A stretch of 19,849 nt of DNA, from positions 1 through 19,849 of the forward strand of contig LNEX01000249.1 in assembly GCA_001464165.1 (NCBI GenBank), given 5' to 3'. The translations under genes and the position numbers were made by a program. This document shows positions 1-7,587 of the stretch, in pieces; the first letter of the stretch is position 1, and each line of letters starts with the position of its first letter. The notes under the pieces are model-generated. The model made no database searches. It was not told the DNA's origin and worked only from the letters and a program-made list of their open reading frames with translations. The stretch comes from a bacterium Ga0077546. Lineage in GTDB: Bacteria > Cyanobacteriota > Vampirovibrionia > Obscuribacterales > Obscuribacteraceae.

Positions 1-1960
1 TCTCGCGCAGCTCGTCAACCAGGCGCCAGATGCGGCCTAAAAAGCGATACTGACCAACAGCACCATCTTCATTCCACTCTAATTCTTGCTCAGGTGGTGA
101 AGCAAATAAGGTAAAGAGGCGAGCAGCATCAGCACCATATTTCTTGAAGAAATCTAGAGTGCCGACCACATTCCCTCGTGACTTAGACATCTTTTCGATG
201 CGGCCAGAAATAGGTGAATGCATTGTCACCATACCTTGCGAAAGCAAGTTAGTGAACGGCTCAGCGCACTTCACCAGACCCATATCGCGCAGGGCACGAG
301 TAAAGAAACGCGAATAAAGCAAGTGCAAAATGGCATGCTCAACCCCGCCCACATATTGGTCAACGGGCATCCAGTAATTGACTTTCTCTTGGGAGAAAGC
401 AGCTTCTGGATTCTTCGCATCGACATAGCGCAAGAAGTACCAGGACGAGTCAATGAAGGTGTCCATAGTGTCGGTTTCGCGTTGAGCCGTGCCACCACAT
501 TTGGGGCAATCAATGGTCAACCAATCGGTCATTTTCTTAAGCGGCGAACCGCCTTCGCCAGTAAATTCAACTCCTTCAACAGGAAGAATGACAGGCAACG
601 AGGCTTCTGGCACAGGGCTAATGCCGCATTTTTCGCAGTGTACAAGGGGAATCGGGCAGCCCCAATAACGCTGCCGGCTAATTAGCCAGTCTCTCAAACG
701 GAACTGTGTGCGTTCTTTACCCGCCTGATTCTTCTCAGCCCAAGCAATCATTTTAAGCTTAGCTTCGGCACTACCAAGGCCATTAAACTCACCCGAGTTA
801 AGCATAATGCCATGCTCAAGATAAGCAGCCTTCATGCCGCCTTCGGTGGCTTTACCATCAACTGAAATTACTTCAGTAACAGGAAGATTGAAGACTTTAG
901 CAAAGGCAAAGTCGCGTTCATCGTGGGCGGGCACGCCCATGACAGCCCCAGTACCGTAGCTCATCAAAACATAGTCAGAGACGAGAACCGGAACCGCTTC
1001 ACCATTGAACGGATTAATCACATGTGAGCCAGTAGGAACACCGGTTTTAGTCTTTTCGGTGGTCATGCGATCGAGTTCTGTCTTCTTCTTAGAAAGCTCA
1101 ACATACTCATCAACCTTGGCTTTGTTCTCAGGTGTGGTGAGCTGAGCGACCAATGGATTTTCTGGAGCAAGCACCAAATAACTGACACCAAAAGTAGTAT
1201 CAGGACGAGTGGTAAATACTTGCACCTGCAGCTCAGGCTTTTCTTTTACTTTGAAGTAAAGCTCTGCCCCTTGCGACTTACCTATCCAATTTTGTTGCAT
1301 GACACGCACGCGCTCCGGCCAGCCTTTCAATGTATCGAGATCAGCTAAAAGCTCTTCAGCATAGTTTGTGATTTTGAGGAACCACTGGTGCATTTGTTTT
1401 TGTTCAACAGGAGTCTCAGGATGCCGCCAGCAGGCGCCATTCTCGACCTGTTCATTAGCTAAAACAGTGCAGCATTCAGGACACCAATTGACCGGTGCTG
1501 ATTTGCGCACAGCTAGACCAGCTTCGTACATCTTCAAGAAGATCCACTGGGTCCATCGGTAATAATTGCTGTCGCAGGTTGTCACTTCGCGATCCCAGTC
1601 GTAACTGGTTCCAAGCTTTTTCAGCTGTTCATCGCGCATGAAGCGAATATTTTCTTTGGTCCACTTTTCAGGGTGGAGCTTGCGCTTCATGGCAGCATTT
1701 TCAGCAGGAAGGCCAAAGGCGTCCCAGCCCATGGGGTTGAGAACGTTAAAACCTTGCATGCGACGTTGGCGACTAATTACGTCAGAAATTGTGTAAACCC
1801 GCATATGGCCCATGTGCAGGTCGCCTGAGGGGTACGGAAACATGACCAGGGAATAGAATTTTGGCTTAGAGTCGTTATCAACAGCCTTGTAGATACCGAG
1901 TTTTTCCCACTGTTGCTGCCACTTTTCATCAATATCTTGTGGACAATACTGGCTAACCAT
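1..1960 (-). CDS. leuS: Leucyl-tRNA synthetase, 3' end outside window
   Basis: Cytoplasmic class I aminoacyl-tRNA synthetase that charges tRNA-Leu with leucine and edits mischarged products. I translated 653 codons from ATG at 1960 down to the left edge with no stop or frame break. Visible landmarks: HMGH at residues 49-52 (1805-1816), a Cys-rich zinc module (VNWCPEC, then C and H), the editing-domain motif TTRPDT at residues 250-255 (1196-1213), a second Cys-pair module (HCEKCG / DCPKCGG) and KMSKS at residues 590-594 (179-193). The two Cys clusters resemble the zinc-containing LeuRS of Thermus rather than the E. coli form. Family members are usually about 800-870 aa, so the anticodon-binding and C-terminal domains lie outside. 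AAGGGG about 9 nt upstream supports the start. Divergent from tyrS. Family assignment is essentially certain. Confidence 0.97.
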   Translation of the reverse strand, partial: MVSQYCPQDIDEKWQQQWEKLGIYKAVDNDSKPKFYSLVMFPYPSGDLHMGHMRVYTISDVISRQRRMQGFNVLNPMGWDAFGLPAENAAMKRKLHPEKWTKENIRFMRDEQLKKLGTSYDWDREVTTCDSNYYRWTQWIFLKMYEAGLAVRKSAPVNWCPECCTVLANEQVENGACWRHPETPVEQKQMHQWFLKITNYAEELLADLDTLKGWPERVRVMQQNWIGKSQGAELYFKVKEKPELQVQVFTTRPDTTFGVSYLVLAPENPLVAQLTTPENKAKVDEYVELSKKKTELDRMTTEKTKTGVPTGSHVINPFNGEAVPVLVSDYVLMSYGTGAVMGVPAHDERDFAFAKVFNLPVTEVISVDGKATEGGMKAAYLEHGIMLNSGEFNGLGSAEAKLKMIAWAEKNQAGKERTQFRLRDWLISRQRYWGCPIPLVHCEKCGISPVPEASLPVILPVEGVEFTGEGGSPLKKMTDWLTIDCPKCGGTAQRETDTMDTFIDSSWYFLRYVDAKNPEAAFSQEKVNYWMPVDQYVGGVEHAILHLLYSRFFTRALRDMGLVKCAEPFTNLLSQGMVTMHSPISGRIEKMSKSRGNVVGTLDFFKKYGADAARLFTLFASPPEQELEWNEDGAVGQYRFLGRIWRLVDELRE

Positions 1961-1978
1961 CGCTAACTATCCCCTTCA

Positions 1979-1993
1979 GACGCCTTCGGCGTC
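1979..1993 (-). promoter_or_regulatory. Small hairpin in leuS leader
   Basis: GACGCC and GGCGTC form a perfect 6-bp stem around a 3-nt loop, 18 nt upstream of the leuS start. It lies inside the short leader predicted from the candidate promoter at 2035-2063. It has no U-tract, so it is not an obvious attenuator. It could influence leader folding or be incidental. I see no T-box features around it. Confidence 0.3.
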
Positions 1994-2034
1994 AGTCACG
2001 ACCAATCTCAAGCTTCACAGCTTTAAGCCTTTGA

Positions 2035-2063
2035 ATCTTACTTCCTCTGTTTTCATCCCTCAA
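2035..2063 (-). promoter_or_regulatory. Candidate leuS promoter
   Basis: On the minus strand TTGAGG (2058-2063) and TAAGAT (2035-2040) are separated by exactly 17 bp. Each hexamer matches 4 of 6 sigma70 consensus positions. The predicted start near 2028 would give a leader of about 68 nt containing the hairpin at 1979-1993. Consensus matching only, so confidence is modest. Confidence 0.35.
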
Positions 2064-2077
2064 GAAGAAATGGCCGC

Positions 2078-2096
2078 ATGCTAAGATTTTTAGCAT
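2078..2096. promoter_or_regulatory. Inverted repeat upstream of tyrS
   Basis: ATGCTAA (2078-2084) and TTAGCAT (2090-2096) form a perfect 7-bp inverted repeat around a 5-nt spacer, ending 19 bp before the tyrS start. It may be an operator or a 5' leader hairpin. No convincing sigma70 promoter for tyrS could be fixed around it. Confidence 0.35.
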
Positions 2097-2115
2097 TTAT
2101 AGAAGAAGGGCAGAA

Positions 2116-3396
2116 ATGGAAACAATCAGCACACCGGCGAAAAACCTTGCCAACATGACCGAAACGGCAAAAAAAGAAGGCATCTCAGAGGCCGTCATAG
2201 CCGAAGCCGTTGAGCTTTGCCGCGGCGCTGAAGCCCTTCCTGAAGGCGTTCTGGGTCTAGCCCGCAAGCTAGACAAAGCCTACAAAGCCGGCCGCAAATT
2301 GCGCGTCAAGCTCGGAGTTGACCCAACCTCTACCGATTTGCACCTAGGCCACGCCGTGGTCGTAAGAAAGCTGAGAAGATTCCAAGAATTTGGCCACCAG
2401 ATTGTTCTCATCATCGGCGGCTTTACAGCCATGATTGGCGACCCCACTGGCCGCAACTCCACTCGCCCGCAGCTGACGGAAGAACAAGTAGCAGCCAACG
2501 CCCAAACTTACATCGACCAGATTGGCTTGATTCTCGATATTTCTAAAACTGAAATTGTGCGCAACCAAGACTGGCTTTCACCTTTGACTATGAAAGAAGT
2601 GATTAAACTGGCCAGCACGGTCACGGTAAACCAACTGATTGCCAAAGAATCATTCGGCGATCGTCTAGAAAAGCAGCAGCCAGTCTCATTGCACGAGCTT
2701 TTCTACCCTCTCTTACAAGCCTACGACTCAGTTGAAATCACTTCTGACATCGAATTAGGCGGCACAGACCAGCGCTTCAACATATTGCAAGGCCGTGAGC
2801 TGCAACCCCATTACGGTCTCGAACCGCAAATGGCTATGCTTCTTCCCCTTTTGGAAGGTACCGATGGCATTCAAAAAATGTCTAAGTCTTACGGCAACTA
2901 CATTGGTTTGAAAGAAAATGCCAAAGACATGTTCGGCAAATGCATGCGCATTAACGACGACCAGATTCTCAAATACTTCGAACTGACCACAACTTTAACA
3001 GGCGCAGAAATTGACGCCATTGAAGCAGCTCACTTGAAAGAAGGTGGCAACCCCAAAGACGCTAAGCTGAAATTGGCTCACCAGATTGTCACTCAGTATC
3101 ACGGCGCAGAAGTGGGCAACCAAGCTCTGACAGATTGGAATAATGTTCACAGCGAAGGCCAAGTGCCGCAAGACATGCCACTGCATACGGTGAGCGAGTC
3201 GCAGGCAATCTTCCGTGTTTTAGTTGAAAGCAAGTTAGTAGCGACTACTAGTGAAGCCAAACGACTTTGCCAAGAAAACGGCATCAAGCTTGATGGAGAG
3301 ACAATTAAAGATCCGAACTTCGCTGTTGTTGTGGCCAAAGGCGAAGAGAGAGTCTTGCAAGTTGGTCGGCGGAAGTTTGCGCGATTGACTAATTAG
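2116..3396 (+). CDS. tyrS: Tyrosyl-tRNA synthetase
   Basis: Cytoplasmic class I synthetase attaching tyrosine to tRNA-Tyr; 426 aa. Catalytic signatures: HLGH at residues 76-79 (2341-2352), the IGDPTGRN segment after it, the tyrosine-pocket segment LGGTDQRFNI, and KMSKS at residues 254-258 (2875-2889). The C-terminal ~65 residues, ending in a VVVAKGEERVLQVG-type segment, look like the S4 RNA-binding domain. GDPTGR and KMSKS(Y)GN place it in the second bacterial TyrRS type (TyrZ-like) rather than the E. coli TyrS type. HLGH sits later than usual because of a polar N-terminal extension. AAGAAGGG about 6-9 nt upstream supports 2116. ATG at 2155 is possible but lacks an SD. Divergent from leuS, followed by a terminator. 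Confidence 0.96.
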   Translation: METISTPAKNLANMTETAKKEGISEAVIAEAVELCRGAEALPEGVLGLARKLDKAYKAGRKLRVKLGVDPTSTDLHLGHAVVVRKLRRFQEFGHQIVLIIGGFTAMIGDPTGRNSTRPQLTEEQVAANAQTYIDQIGLILDISKTEIVRNQDWLSPLTMKEVIKLASTVTVNQLIAKESFGDRLEKQQPVSLHELFYPLLQAYDSVEITSDIELGGTDQRFNILQGRELQPHYGLEPQMAMLLPLLEGTDGIQKMSKSYGNYIGLKENAKDMFGKCMRINDDQILKYFELTTTLTGAEIDAIEAAHLKEGGNPKDAKLKLAHQIVTQYHGAEVGNQALTDWNNVHSEGQVPQDMPLHTVSESQAIFRVLVESKLVATTSEAKRLCQENGIKLDGETIKDPNFAVVVAKGEERVLQVGRRKFARLTN

Positions 3397-3432
3397 AGAA
3401 GTCGAAGCTCTTGCGTCAACTTCTTCGGTTTT

Positions 3433-3460
3433 AAAATGGTTTCCATGGAAACCATTTTTT
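3433..3460 (+). terminator. Palindromic terminator of tyrS, possibly bidirectional
   Basis: A perfect 26-bp palindrome (3433-3458; half-site AAAATGGTTTCCA) begins 37 bp after the tyrS stop and runs into TTTTTT (3455-3460). Read on the minus strand it also gives a stem ending in TTTT, 31 bp past the stop of the RHH gene. It could therefore end both convergent transcripts. Confidence 0.8.
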
Positions 3461-3488
3461 CGCAAGTAGGTAAGTTGTATCACTTGGG

Positions 3489-3776
3489 TTAAGGTTTTCT
3501 CCGGCTACAGCCAGCGGCGCCATCAATAATATTTCCGATTTCGATATAGCGCCTTAGAGCATCTGTATCTTTAGAGAGTGCATCTAGCTCTTCAGCAATC
3601 TGCCTTGACCGCAAGTCTCTTTCTAATAGGTCCACAGCTCGGTCAAGCAATGAAGCCGAACTTGTCCCAGTAGCACCTTGTATTTGGTCGAGTTTCGATT
3701 TCGCAGCCAAATTCATTCTCACAGTTGGTTGCTTTGTCTGTGTTTTGGTCGATTTCGAAAAAGTACTGCTAAACAT
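3489..3776 (-). CDS. Orphan ribbon-helix-helix (antitoxin-like) DNA-binding protein
   Basis: 95-aa basic protein. After a Ser/Thr/Lys-rich N-terminus (about residues 1-18), residues 19-55 (PTVRMNLAAKSKLDQIQGA, then SSASLLDRAVDLLERDL) fit the strand-helix-helix pattern of MetJ/Arc or MazE/CopG-type DNA-binding proteins. The tail (about 60-85) has the helical, acidic look of an antitoxin's toxin-binding region. The start is well placed: GAGGTG lies 7 nt before ATG. No toxin gene follows, because the next features are 12 bp of unassigned sequence after the tyrS-side spacer and then the tyrS terminator. It is therefore an orphan or a stand-alone repressor. The inverted repeat at 3770-3806 over its promoter and start suggests autorepression. 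Family call is by pattern, not by search. Confidence 0.72.
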   Translation of the reverse strand: MFSSTFSKSTKTQTKQPTVRMNLAAKSKLDQIQGATGTSSASLLDRAVDLLERDLRSRQIAEELDALSKDTDALRRYIEIGNIIDGAAGCSRRKP

Positions 3777-3806
3777 AATTGCACCTCATGATGTCAATTA
3801 TGTTTA
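3770..3806. promoter_or_regulatory. 37-bp inverted-repeat operator of the RHH gene
   Basis: TAAACATAATTG (3770-3781) and CAATTATGTTTA (3795-3806) are perfect 12-bp inverted arms around a 13-nt spacer. The left arm contains the start codon of the RHH gene. The right arm contains the candidate -10 box. The spacer contains the SD. The arrangement fits autoregulation by an RHH dimer pair, as known for many antitoxins. The regulator's identity is inferred. Confidence 0.72.
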
Positions 3807-3825
3807 CCAGCCCGCGCGCAGGCAA
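3797..3825 (-). promoter_or_regulatory. Candidate promoter of RHH gene
   Basis: On the minus strand TTGCCT (3820-3825), a 17-bp spacer, then CATAAT (3797-3802), a 5/6 match to the -10 consensus. The predicted start near 3790 gives a leader of only about 14 nt, just enough for the SD. Confidence 0.5.
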
Positions 3826-3951
3826 GGGGTCGGATCGCCGGGATCCAAAACGAACAAAACACGGTAGAAGTTGGTCGCCAGAATTTTCCGCTACTGGCTA
3901 AAGCTAAAAAGCATTCTTGCGAGTAGAGTGCCTGTATTGTAGGCTGATGAA

Positions 3952-4146
3952 ATGAAAAAAGAAATTCTAGTCTTAATTGCTTTGATTGCAGCAGCAGGAA
4001 GTCCTGCCAACTCGCAAGGAGTAAAAGGCGACACTAGCTCAGCATGTATCTCTCGCAATGAACTCCGCTTAGTCGCGGGCAACACAGAGGCAGCAAGATG
4101 GGCTAATTTAGCTAAGACAAAACAATGTAGAGAAAACTTTGGGTAA
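3952..4146 (+). CDS. Small putative secreted protein, possibly the 5' part of a frame-broken gene
   Basis: 64-aa ORF with a typical short signal peptide: Lys at positions 2-3, a hydrophobic stretch LVLIALIAAAG, and a likely signal peptidase I site near residues 20-22. The mature part is about 42 aa with two Cys residues and ends TKQCRENFG. No strong SD precedes ATG. The last 35 bases overlap an open +1 frame (4112-4297) that lacks an ATG but reads like protein. The two may be halves of one gene of about 115 codons. I do not recognise the family. Neighbours are the RHH gene (divergent) and the 2H phosphoesterase remnant. Confidence 0.45.
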   Translation: MKKEILVLIALIAAAGSPANSQGVKGDTSSACISRNELRLVAGNTEAARWANLAKTKQCRENFG

Positions 4147-4297
4147 GGGCCTCTACGATTCCTCTACTCGAACTCTAAAGTACTCACTATCCACTATCTC
4201 CGGCCGGGCTGCTGGTGAAACCTTGACACTGATTAAGATCCAATTTAAGGATTGGCGTGTGGTGAGCTTTCAGATAGACTCTAACTCTCCATCCTAA
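4112..4297 (+). other. Protein-like open frame without start codon
   Basis: Frame opens after the stop at 4109-4111 and runs 61 codons to TAA at 4295-4297. It has no ATG; the only candidate start is TTG at 4139. Its end reads LTLIKIQFKDWRVVSFQIDS, with the alternating hydrophobic pattern of beta strands, which is unlike a random frame. It continues from the 64-aa ORF after a +1 shift somewhere in 4112-4146. It is therefore either the second half of a frame-broken gene or a separate short gene with a TTG start. No family recognised. Confidence 0.35.
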
Positions 4298-4316
4298 GTT
4301 AGAAGGAGGCCCAATA

Positions 4317-4840
4317 TTGGGCGAGAGCATCATCAGTCATTTCAATCTGGCTCTGTATCCCCAAGATGCAAAACTAGCACGTAGCTGCGTGGAATTGGCG
4401 CAAGCCAATTTCAAAGAGCAGGCCAGCGCATACTTGCTTGGCGAAAACGCGCATCCGCACGTAACTCTCTGTCAATTTCAAGCCAGCGAAGATCAGATGG
4501 AATCTAGCGCTTCCATCATTTCTATATAAAGCCCGGTTTCCATTTTCACAAAGACAAGTATTGGCTTGGGTTAGCTGTGTCAGCGACAGCAGAGCTACTA
4601 GCAATGCAGAAAGCGCTACATGCACTGCTTGCGCAAATGAATATTGAGAGTCCAACTCTACCCCAATCATACTTTCCGCATCTAACTCTAGCGCGCTGCC
4701 ACGCTGCGGATTACACCAATCCGCCGCTAATAAAGGAGCTTCCAGAGCTAGATATCTGGCAGCAAGACTTTGTCTTTCAAGTCTCACTAGGCCGCTCGAA
4801 TGAATACGGCGTTTATTTAGAACGACTAATGCATGTGTAA
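4317..4840 (+). pseudogene. 2H phosphoesterase (2'-5' RNA ligase-like), split by a frameshift
   Basis: Two consecutive frames together make one 2H-superfamily protein of about 175 aa. Frame one (4317-4529) starts at TTG with an excellent SD (AGAAGGAGG, 4301-4309, 7-nt spacing) and carries the first H-x-T motif, HVT at residues 48-50 (4458-4466), within HPHVTLCQF. Frame two is open from 4508, could restart at GTG 4577, and carries the second motif HLT (4679-4687) within YFPHLTLAR, ending at 4840. The switch from frame one to frame two must fall in 4508-4529 and equals -1. Both active-site histidines survive, so decay is recent, the break is a sequencing error, or recoding occurs. No classic slippery heptamer is visible. 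Family members are cyclic phosphodiesterases or ligases acting on RNA ends; the substrate is unknown. Confidence 0.7.
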
Positions 4841-4900
4841 TGAGTTGTCGACTTTCTTAGACGCGCAAGTCGCAGGATAATCCGCGAACCATCTTGCAGG

Positions 4901-6883
4901 CTAGCCTTTTTTTGCATCTAATTTATCAGCCTTAACCCTTAAGTCTTGAGCGTGCTTTTTCAAATGAATTCGCTCCTTTTCCGGGACAGTTTTCTGCAGG
5001 TCAAGATAAGCCAAATATTGCAAAGCCGCACAGCGCAAGCTGTCCGGATTGTTAGCGGCGACTTTTTCTTCTGCCTTTGCCAGACCAAGACGTGCTGCAG
5101 CAAGCTTAGGGTCAGCCGCTGTGGCATCGCGATAGGTATCCAGGGCACTGCTGAACTGTCTTTTCTTAGCAAGGTCATTAGCCAAATTTAGACGCTGCTG
5201 GGCCGTCGACCGCAACCGTTTGACGGCAGTAAGCCCGTATTTTGCTCGCTCCGTGCTTCCCAAAGCAGCAGCCTTTTGAAAGGCTGCCTCGGCACTTTCG
5301 TGATCCATGTTCAACATAGATATTTCGGCAACAGATATAGCATCTTGTGAAGTGTGCAGCTGATTGATGACGTCTTTCATTTGTTCAGCTGACTGGCTAA
5401 ACCGATTCTGAGCCATCAAAGCTTCTGAATAGGCAATTTTCTCAGGGACCGTTTGCGGATTCCCAACCCCAGCTAGATCGACTGGTCGGCCAGCCAGGGA
5501 TCGCAGCTTGGCTTGAGCGAGACGCAAACGCAGGTCATTCGGCCTGAGCGATACAGCACGCTCTAGGGTCTTATCAGCATCTTCATAGTCATTAGAGGCA
5601 AAGAATGACTCGTGTGACTGCCCTTGAGCCTTAAGGAATAGAGCTTGCGTCAGTCCGTGAACACATGCTGAATCTGAGCTTGTTTTCAAAACCTTCTCGT
5701 ACTCAGCAATGGCATCATCGACCCTGCCCAATTTTAGCGAATGATCTCCTATGCGCTTATGCAGAGAGGGATCATCAGGAATTAGTTCCAAGCCGGAACG
5801 TAGATCTGAAATAGCCAGTTCAAAATCTCCTCGTTTCTCTCTCAGTTGCGCCATCGCCAAATAAGGAGCCGGATTAAGAGGGTCGATCAATATCGCCTGC
5901 TTGAACTCTTTGAGCGCACCGACAGTAGTGCCTCTGTTCATCTCCGCCTCACCCAACTTCACATGGAGCTTTGCCATATTCGCCTGAGATTCCTTCATCT
6001 CAGGCTTAATTAGTGCAGCTCGCTCAAACTGCTTCAATGCAGCCTCATTGTTTCCTTGAGCCTCGTATGCCTTACCCAATGCCAGATGAACCGGAGCGCT
6101 GTTTGGATGCTGGTAAAGCGAAATATTCAGCTCCCTAATTGCTTGTTCCGCTAAACCCTTCTGAAGCAACACTTCACCAAGAGCATAGTGAGCCGTAGAA
6201 TTTCCGGAGTTCAGAGCAATAGCCTTGCTCAGACTGTCGGCGGCTTCGTCCAGGCGTCCTTCCTTCAAGTCTATTTGCCCCATTGCACTCAACGCTTGAG
6301 AATACTGCGGATCAGCCTCCAAAGCAGCTTGAAACGACTTGTAAGCTTCCTGGGTTTTGCCCTGTTCAACTTGAATCTTGCCAAGCACATAATGTCCAAG
6401 CTGGAGAAAGGGATCCTCTGTAACGGCAAGATTGGCGAGCTTTTCTGCCTCAGACAGAATTTGCTCCTTTTTATCTAAGATCGCCTGATTGGATGACTGC
6501 AGGCGATTCAACATTACCAGTGCTTTACCGGCTTGAGCTACGGCGTTCTTAGAATCAAGGTTAAGAGCTTGTTCAAATTCTTTCTCTGCGCCGTCCAACT
6601 TAAACTGCATGGCCAAAGACAGACCAAGACCAGCATATGCTTCACTATCGTTTGAATTTCTATTGATCTCGCGTCTAAAAAGGTCAGCAGCCTCGGCGTA
6701 TTTGCGCTCCATAAACAGTGACTGAGCTTTTGCAACGCTCACTGCTACTTTGCCTCGAAACAATCGGCCTTGATTTCCAACATCTGACTTCATTTCTTTG
6801 TGAATTGCATGAGAAGGCAATGCTGTTAGAAAACAGGCGGTAAATACTACCAATGATCGGACAGGTCGTCCTGCTAGATGCAT
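4901..6883 (-). CDS. Exported TPR-repeat protein
   Basis: 660-aa protein built almost entirely of tetratricopeptide repeats, a helical scaffold for protein-protein contacts. Residues 1-26 form a signal peptide (Arg residues, then LVVFTACFLTALPSHA with a SHA cleavage site), so it should act in the periplasm or at the outer face. Repeats start near residue 45 (AQSLFMERKYAEAADLF) and recur roughly every 34 residues, with typical A-x-G-x-A...P positions, to about residue 630. The C-terminus is Lys-rich. ATG 6883 is chosen because GGAG sits 8 nt upstream and the signal peptide begins there. An in-frame TTG at 6952 would add 23 residues without an SD. No catalytic domain is visible. It faces the small secreted peptide gene across a 464-bp divergent spacer. 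Confidence 0.9.
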   Translation of the reverse strand: MHLAGRPVRSLVVFTACFLTALPSHAIHKEMKSDVGNQGRLFRGKVAVSVAKAQSLFMERKYAEAADLFRREINRNSNDSEAYAGLGLSLAMQFKLDGAEKEFEQALNLDSKNAVAQAGKALVMLNRLQSSNQAILDKKEQILSEAEKLANLAVTEDPFLQLGHYVLGKIQVEQGKTQEAYKSFQAALEADPQYSQALSAMGQIDLKEGRLDEAADSLSKAIALNSGNSTAHYALGEVLLQKGLAEQAIRELNISLYQHPNSAPVHLALGKAYEAQGNNEAALKQFERAALIKPEMKESQANMAKLHVKLGEAEMNRGTTVGALKEFKQAILIDPLNPAPYLAMAQLREKRGDFELAISDLRSGLELIPDDPSLHKRIGDHSLKLGRVDDAIAEYEKVLKTSSDSACVHGLTQALFLKAQGQSHESFFASNDYEDADKTLERAVSLRPNDLRLRLAQAKLRSLAGRPVDLAGVGNPQTVPEKIAYSEALMAQNRFSQSAEQMKDVINQLHTSQDAISVAEISMLNMDHESAEAAFQKAAALGSTERAKYGLTAVKRLRSTAQQRLNLANDLAKKRQFSSALDTYRDATAADPKLAAARLGLAKAEEKVAANNPDSLRCAALQYLAYLDLQKTVPEKERIHLKKHAQDLRVKADKLDAKKG

Positions 6884-7211
6884 GATTGAAACTCCATTTG
6901 AAGATTTGGTTAGACACAAAACAAGATGCTGTGCAGACACCCAAGCAAGCAACTACTATGATGTTTCAAATTTCGAACTTCATAATTCAACGTCACCTTA
7001 GCGTTCAACACTGCCTCAAGGTAAGCACTCCAATTCTTTCAAATTCGTTTTAACTGGGTTTCAACTCTCTTTCAGCTTTGTAACTTTTGCTTGAGCAAAT
7101 ACTATTCAACGAGCTAAACGATTGCAGGAGGAGGGTTCTAACGCTCTAGCTGTAGCAGGGGCACCAAATAAATATCACCTAATTCGAATAGCAACAAAAA
7201 GCACCTCCCCC

Positions 7212-7282
7212 AATAACAAGTATTCATCAGCCTTTCAGCAACTAAAAGCAGGCTGAAAAAATGTAATAACAAGCAATCATCA
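7212..7282. repeat. Imperfect 18-bp direct repeat upstream of peptide gene
   Basis: AATAACAAGTATTCATCA (7212-7229) and AATAACAAGCAATCATCA (7265-7282) match at 16 of 18 positions. They start 53 bp apart, about five helical turns, and the second copy ends directly before the -35 at 7284. This fits paired activator or repressor sites. The function is inferred. Confidence 0.4.
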
Positions 7283-7283
7283 A

Positions 7284-7310
7284 TTGACTAAAAAAACCAC
7301 GTGCTAGACT
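7284..7310 (+). promoter_or_regulatory. Candidate promoter of the 65-aa peptide gene
   Basis: TTGACT (7284-7289, 5/6 consensus) and TAGACT (7305-7310) with an upstream TG (7302-7303), making an extended -10. The spacer is a short 15 bp. The leader would be about 30 nt. Confidence 0.45.
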
Positions 7311-7347
7311 TTCAGGCGACGTCAAAGCCCTTAAGGAGGCATATTAT

Positions 7348-7545
7348 ATGAGAACGTTATTTACGTTGGTTGCCGCTGTAGCCATCTCTCTGTGCGGAAC
7401 TGCATGCCTGGCTGAAGAATCAAACAAAGCCCCGAATGCACCACAGCCGGTGCAGAACCAAGAAGAGAAAGGTACGGCGCCTGTGCCACCAGCACAAACT
7501 CCTTCCTCACCTCAACCCACACAACCTAACACCCCTGCTAAGTAA
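7348..7545 (+). CDS. Small secreted Pro/Gln-rich peptide
   Basis: 65-aa precursor. Residues 1-22 are a signal peptide: MRTLF, a hydrophobic core with VAAVAISL, and a CLA-type signal peptidase I site before EES. No proper lipobox precedes either Cys. The mature ~43 residues are disordered, rich in Pro, Gln, Asn, Thr and Ala, and contain no Cys, so the peptide is probably an extended linker-like or wall-associated one. TAAGGAGG (7332-7339) lies 8 nt before ATG, the strongest SD in the window, which suggests high expression. A long hairpin follows 5 nt after the stop. No family recognised. Confidence 0.72.
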   Translation: MRTLFTLVAAVAISLCGTACLAEESNKAPNAPQPVQNQEEKGTAPVPPAQTPSSPQPTQPNTPAK

Positions 7546-7550
7546 TTCCA

Positions 7551-7587
7551 GATGCAAGTGGAACCTGGAAATGGTTCCACTTGCATC
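7551..7587 (+). terminator. Strong hairpin after peptide gene, no U-tract
   Basis: A perfect 15-bp stem (GATGCAAGTGGAACC at 7551-7565 with its complement at 7573-7587) around a 7-nt loop begins 5 nt after the stop of the small peptide gene. The following bases are not T-rich, so classic intrinsic termination is doubtful. It may act with Rho or protect the mRNA 3' end. Confidence 0.5.

Larger units (their letters stand above)
6884..7347. other. 464-bp divergent intergenic region
   Basis: No credible gene on either strand. It holds the start region of the exported TPR gene (minus) and, near its right end, an imperfect direct repeat (7212-7282), a 7-bp inverted repeat TCAGCCT/AGGCTGA (7227-7233, 7250-7256) and a candidate promoter (7284-7310) for the small peptide gene. 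The part from about 6960 to 7200 shows nothing I can name. Confidence 0.5.

Noticed and set aside
218..685. 155-aa plus-strand ORF at the left end
   Set aside because: It lies wholly antisense to leuS, whose frame and motifs are unbroken.
1961..2115. T-box or other tRNA-sensing riboswitch ahead of leuS or tyrS
   Set aside because: The shared spacer is only 155 bp, shows no T-box consensus (AGGGTGG-type) and no antiterminator/terminator pair; only small stems are present.
4898..4913. AGGCTAGCCT followed by seven T as an intrinsic terminator
   Set aside because: A 10-bp palindrome can form only about a 3-bp stem once a loop is allowed, and it overlaps the stop codon of the minus-strand TPR gene.
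6884..6952. TTG start at 6952 for the large TPR protein
   Set aside because: ATG 6883 has a well-spaced GGAG and begins a clean signal peptide; the upstream 23 residues would bury it.
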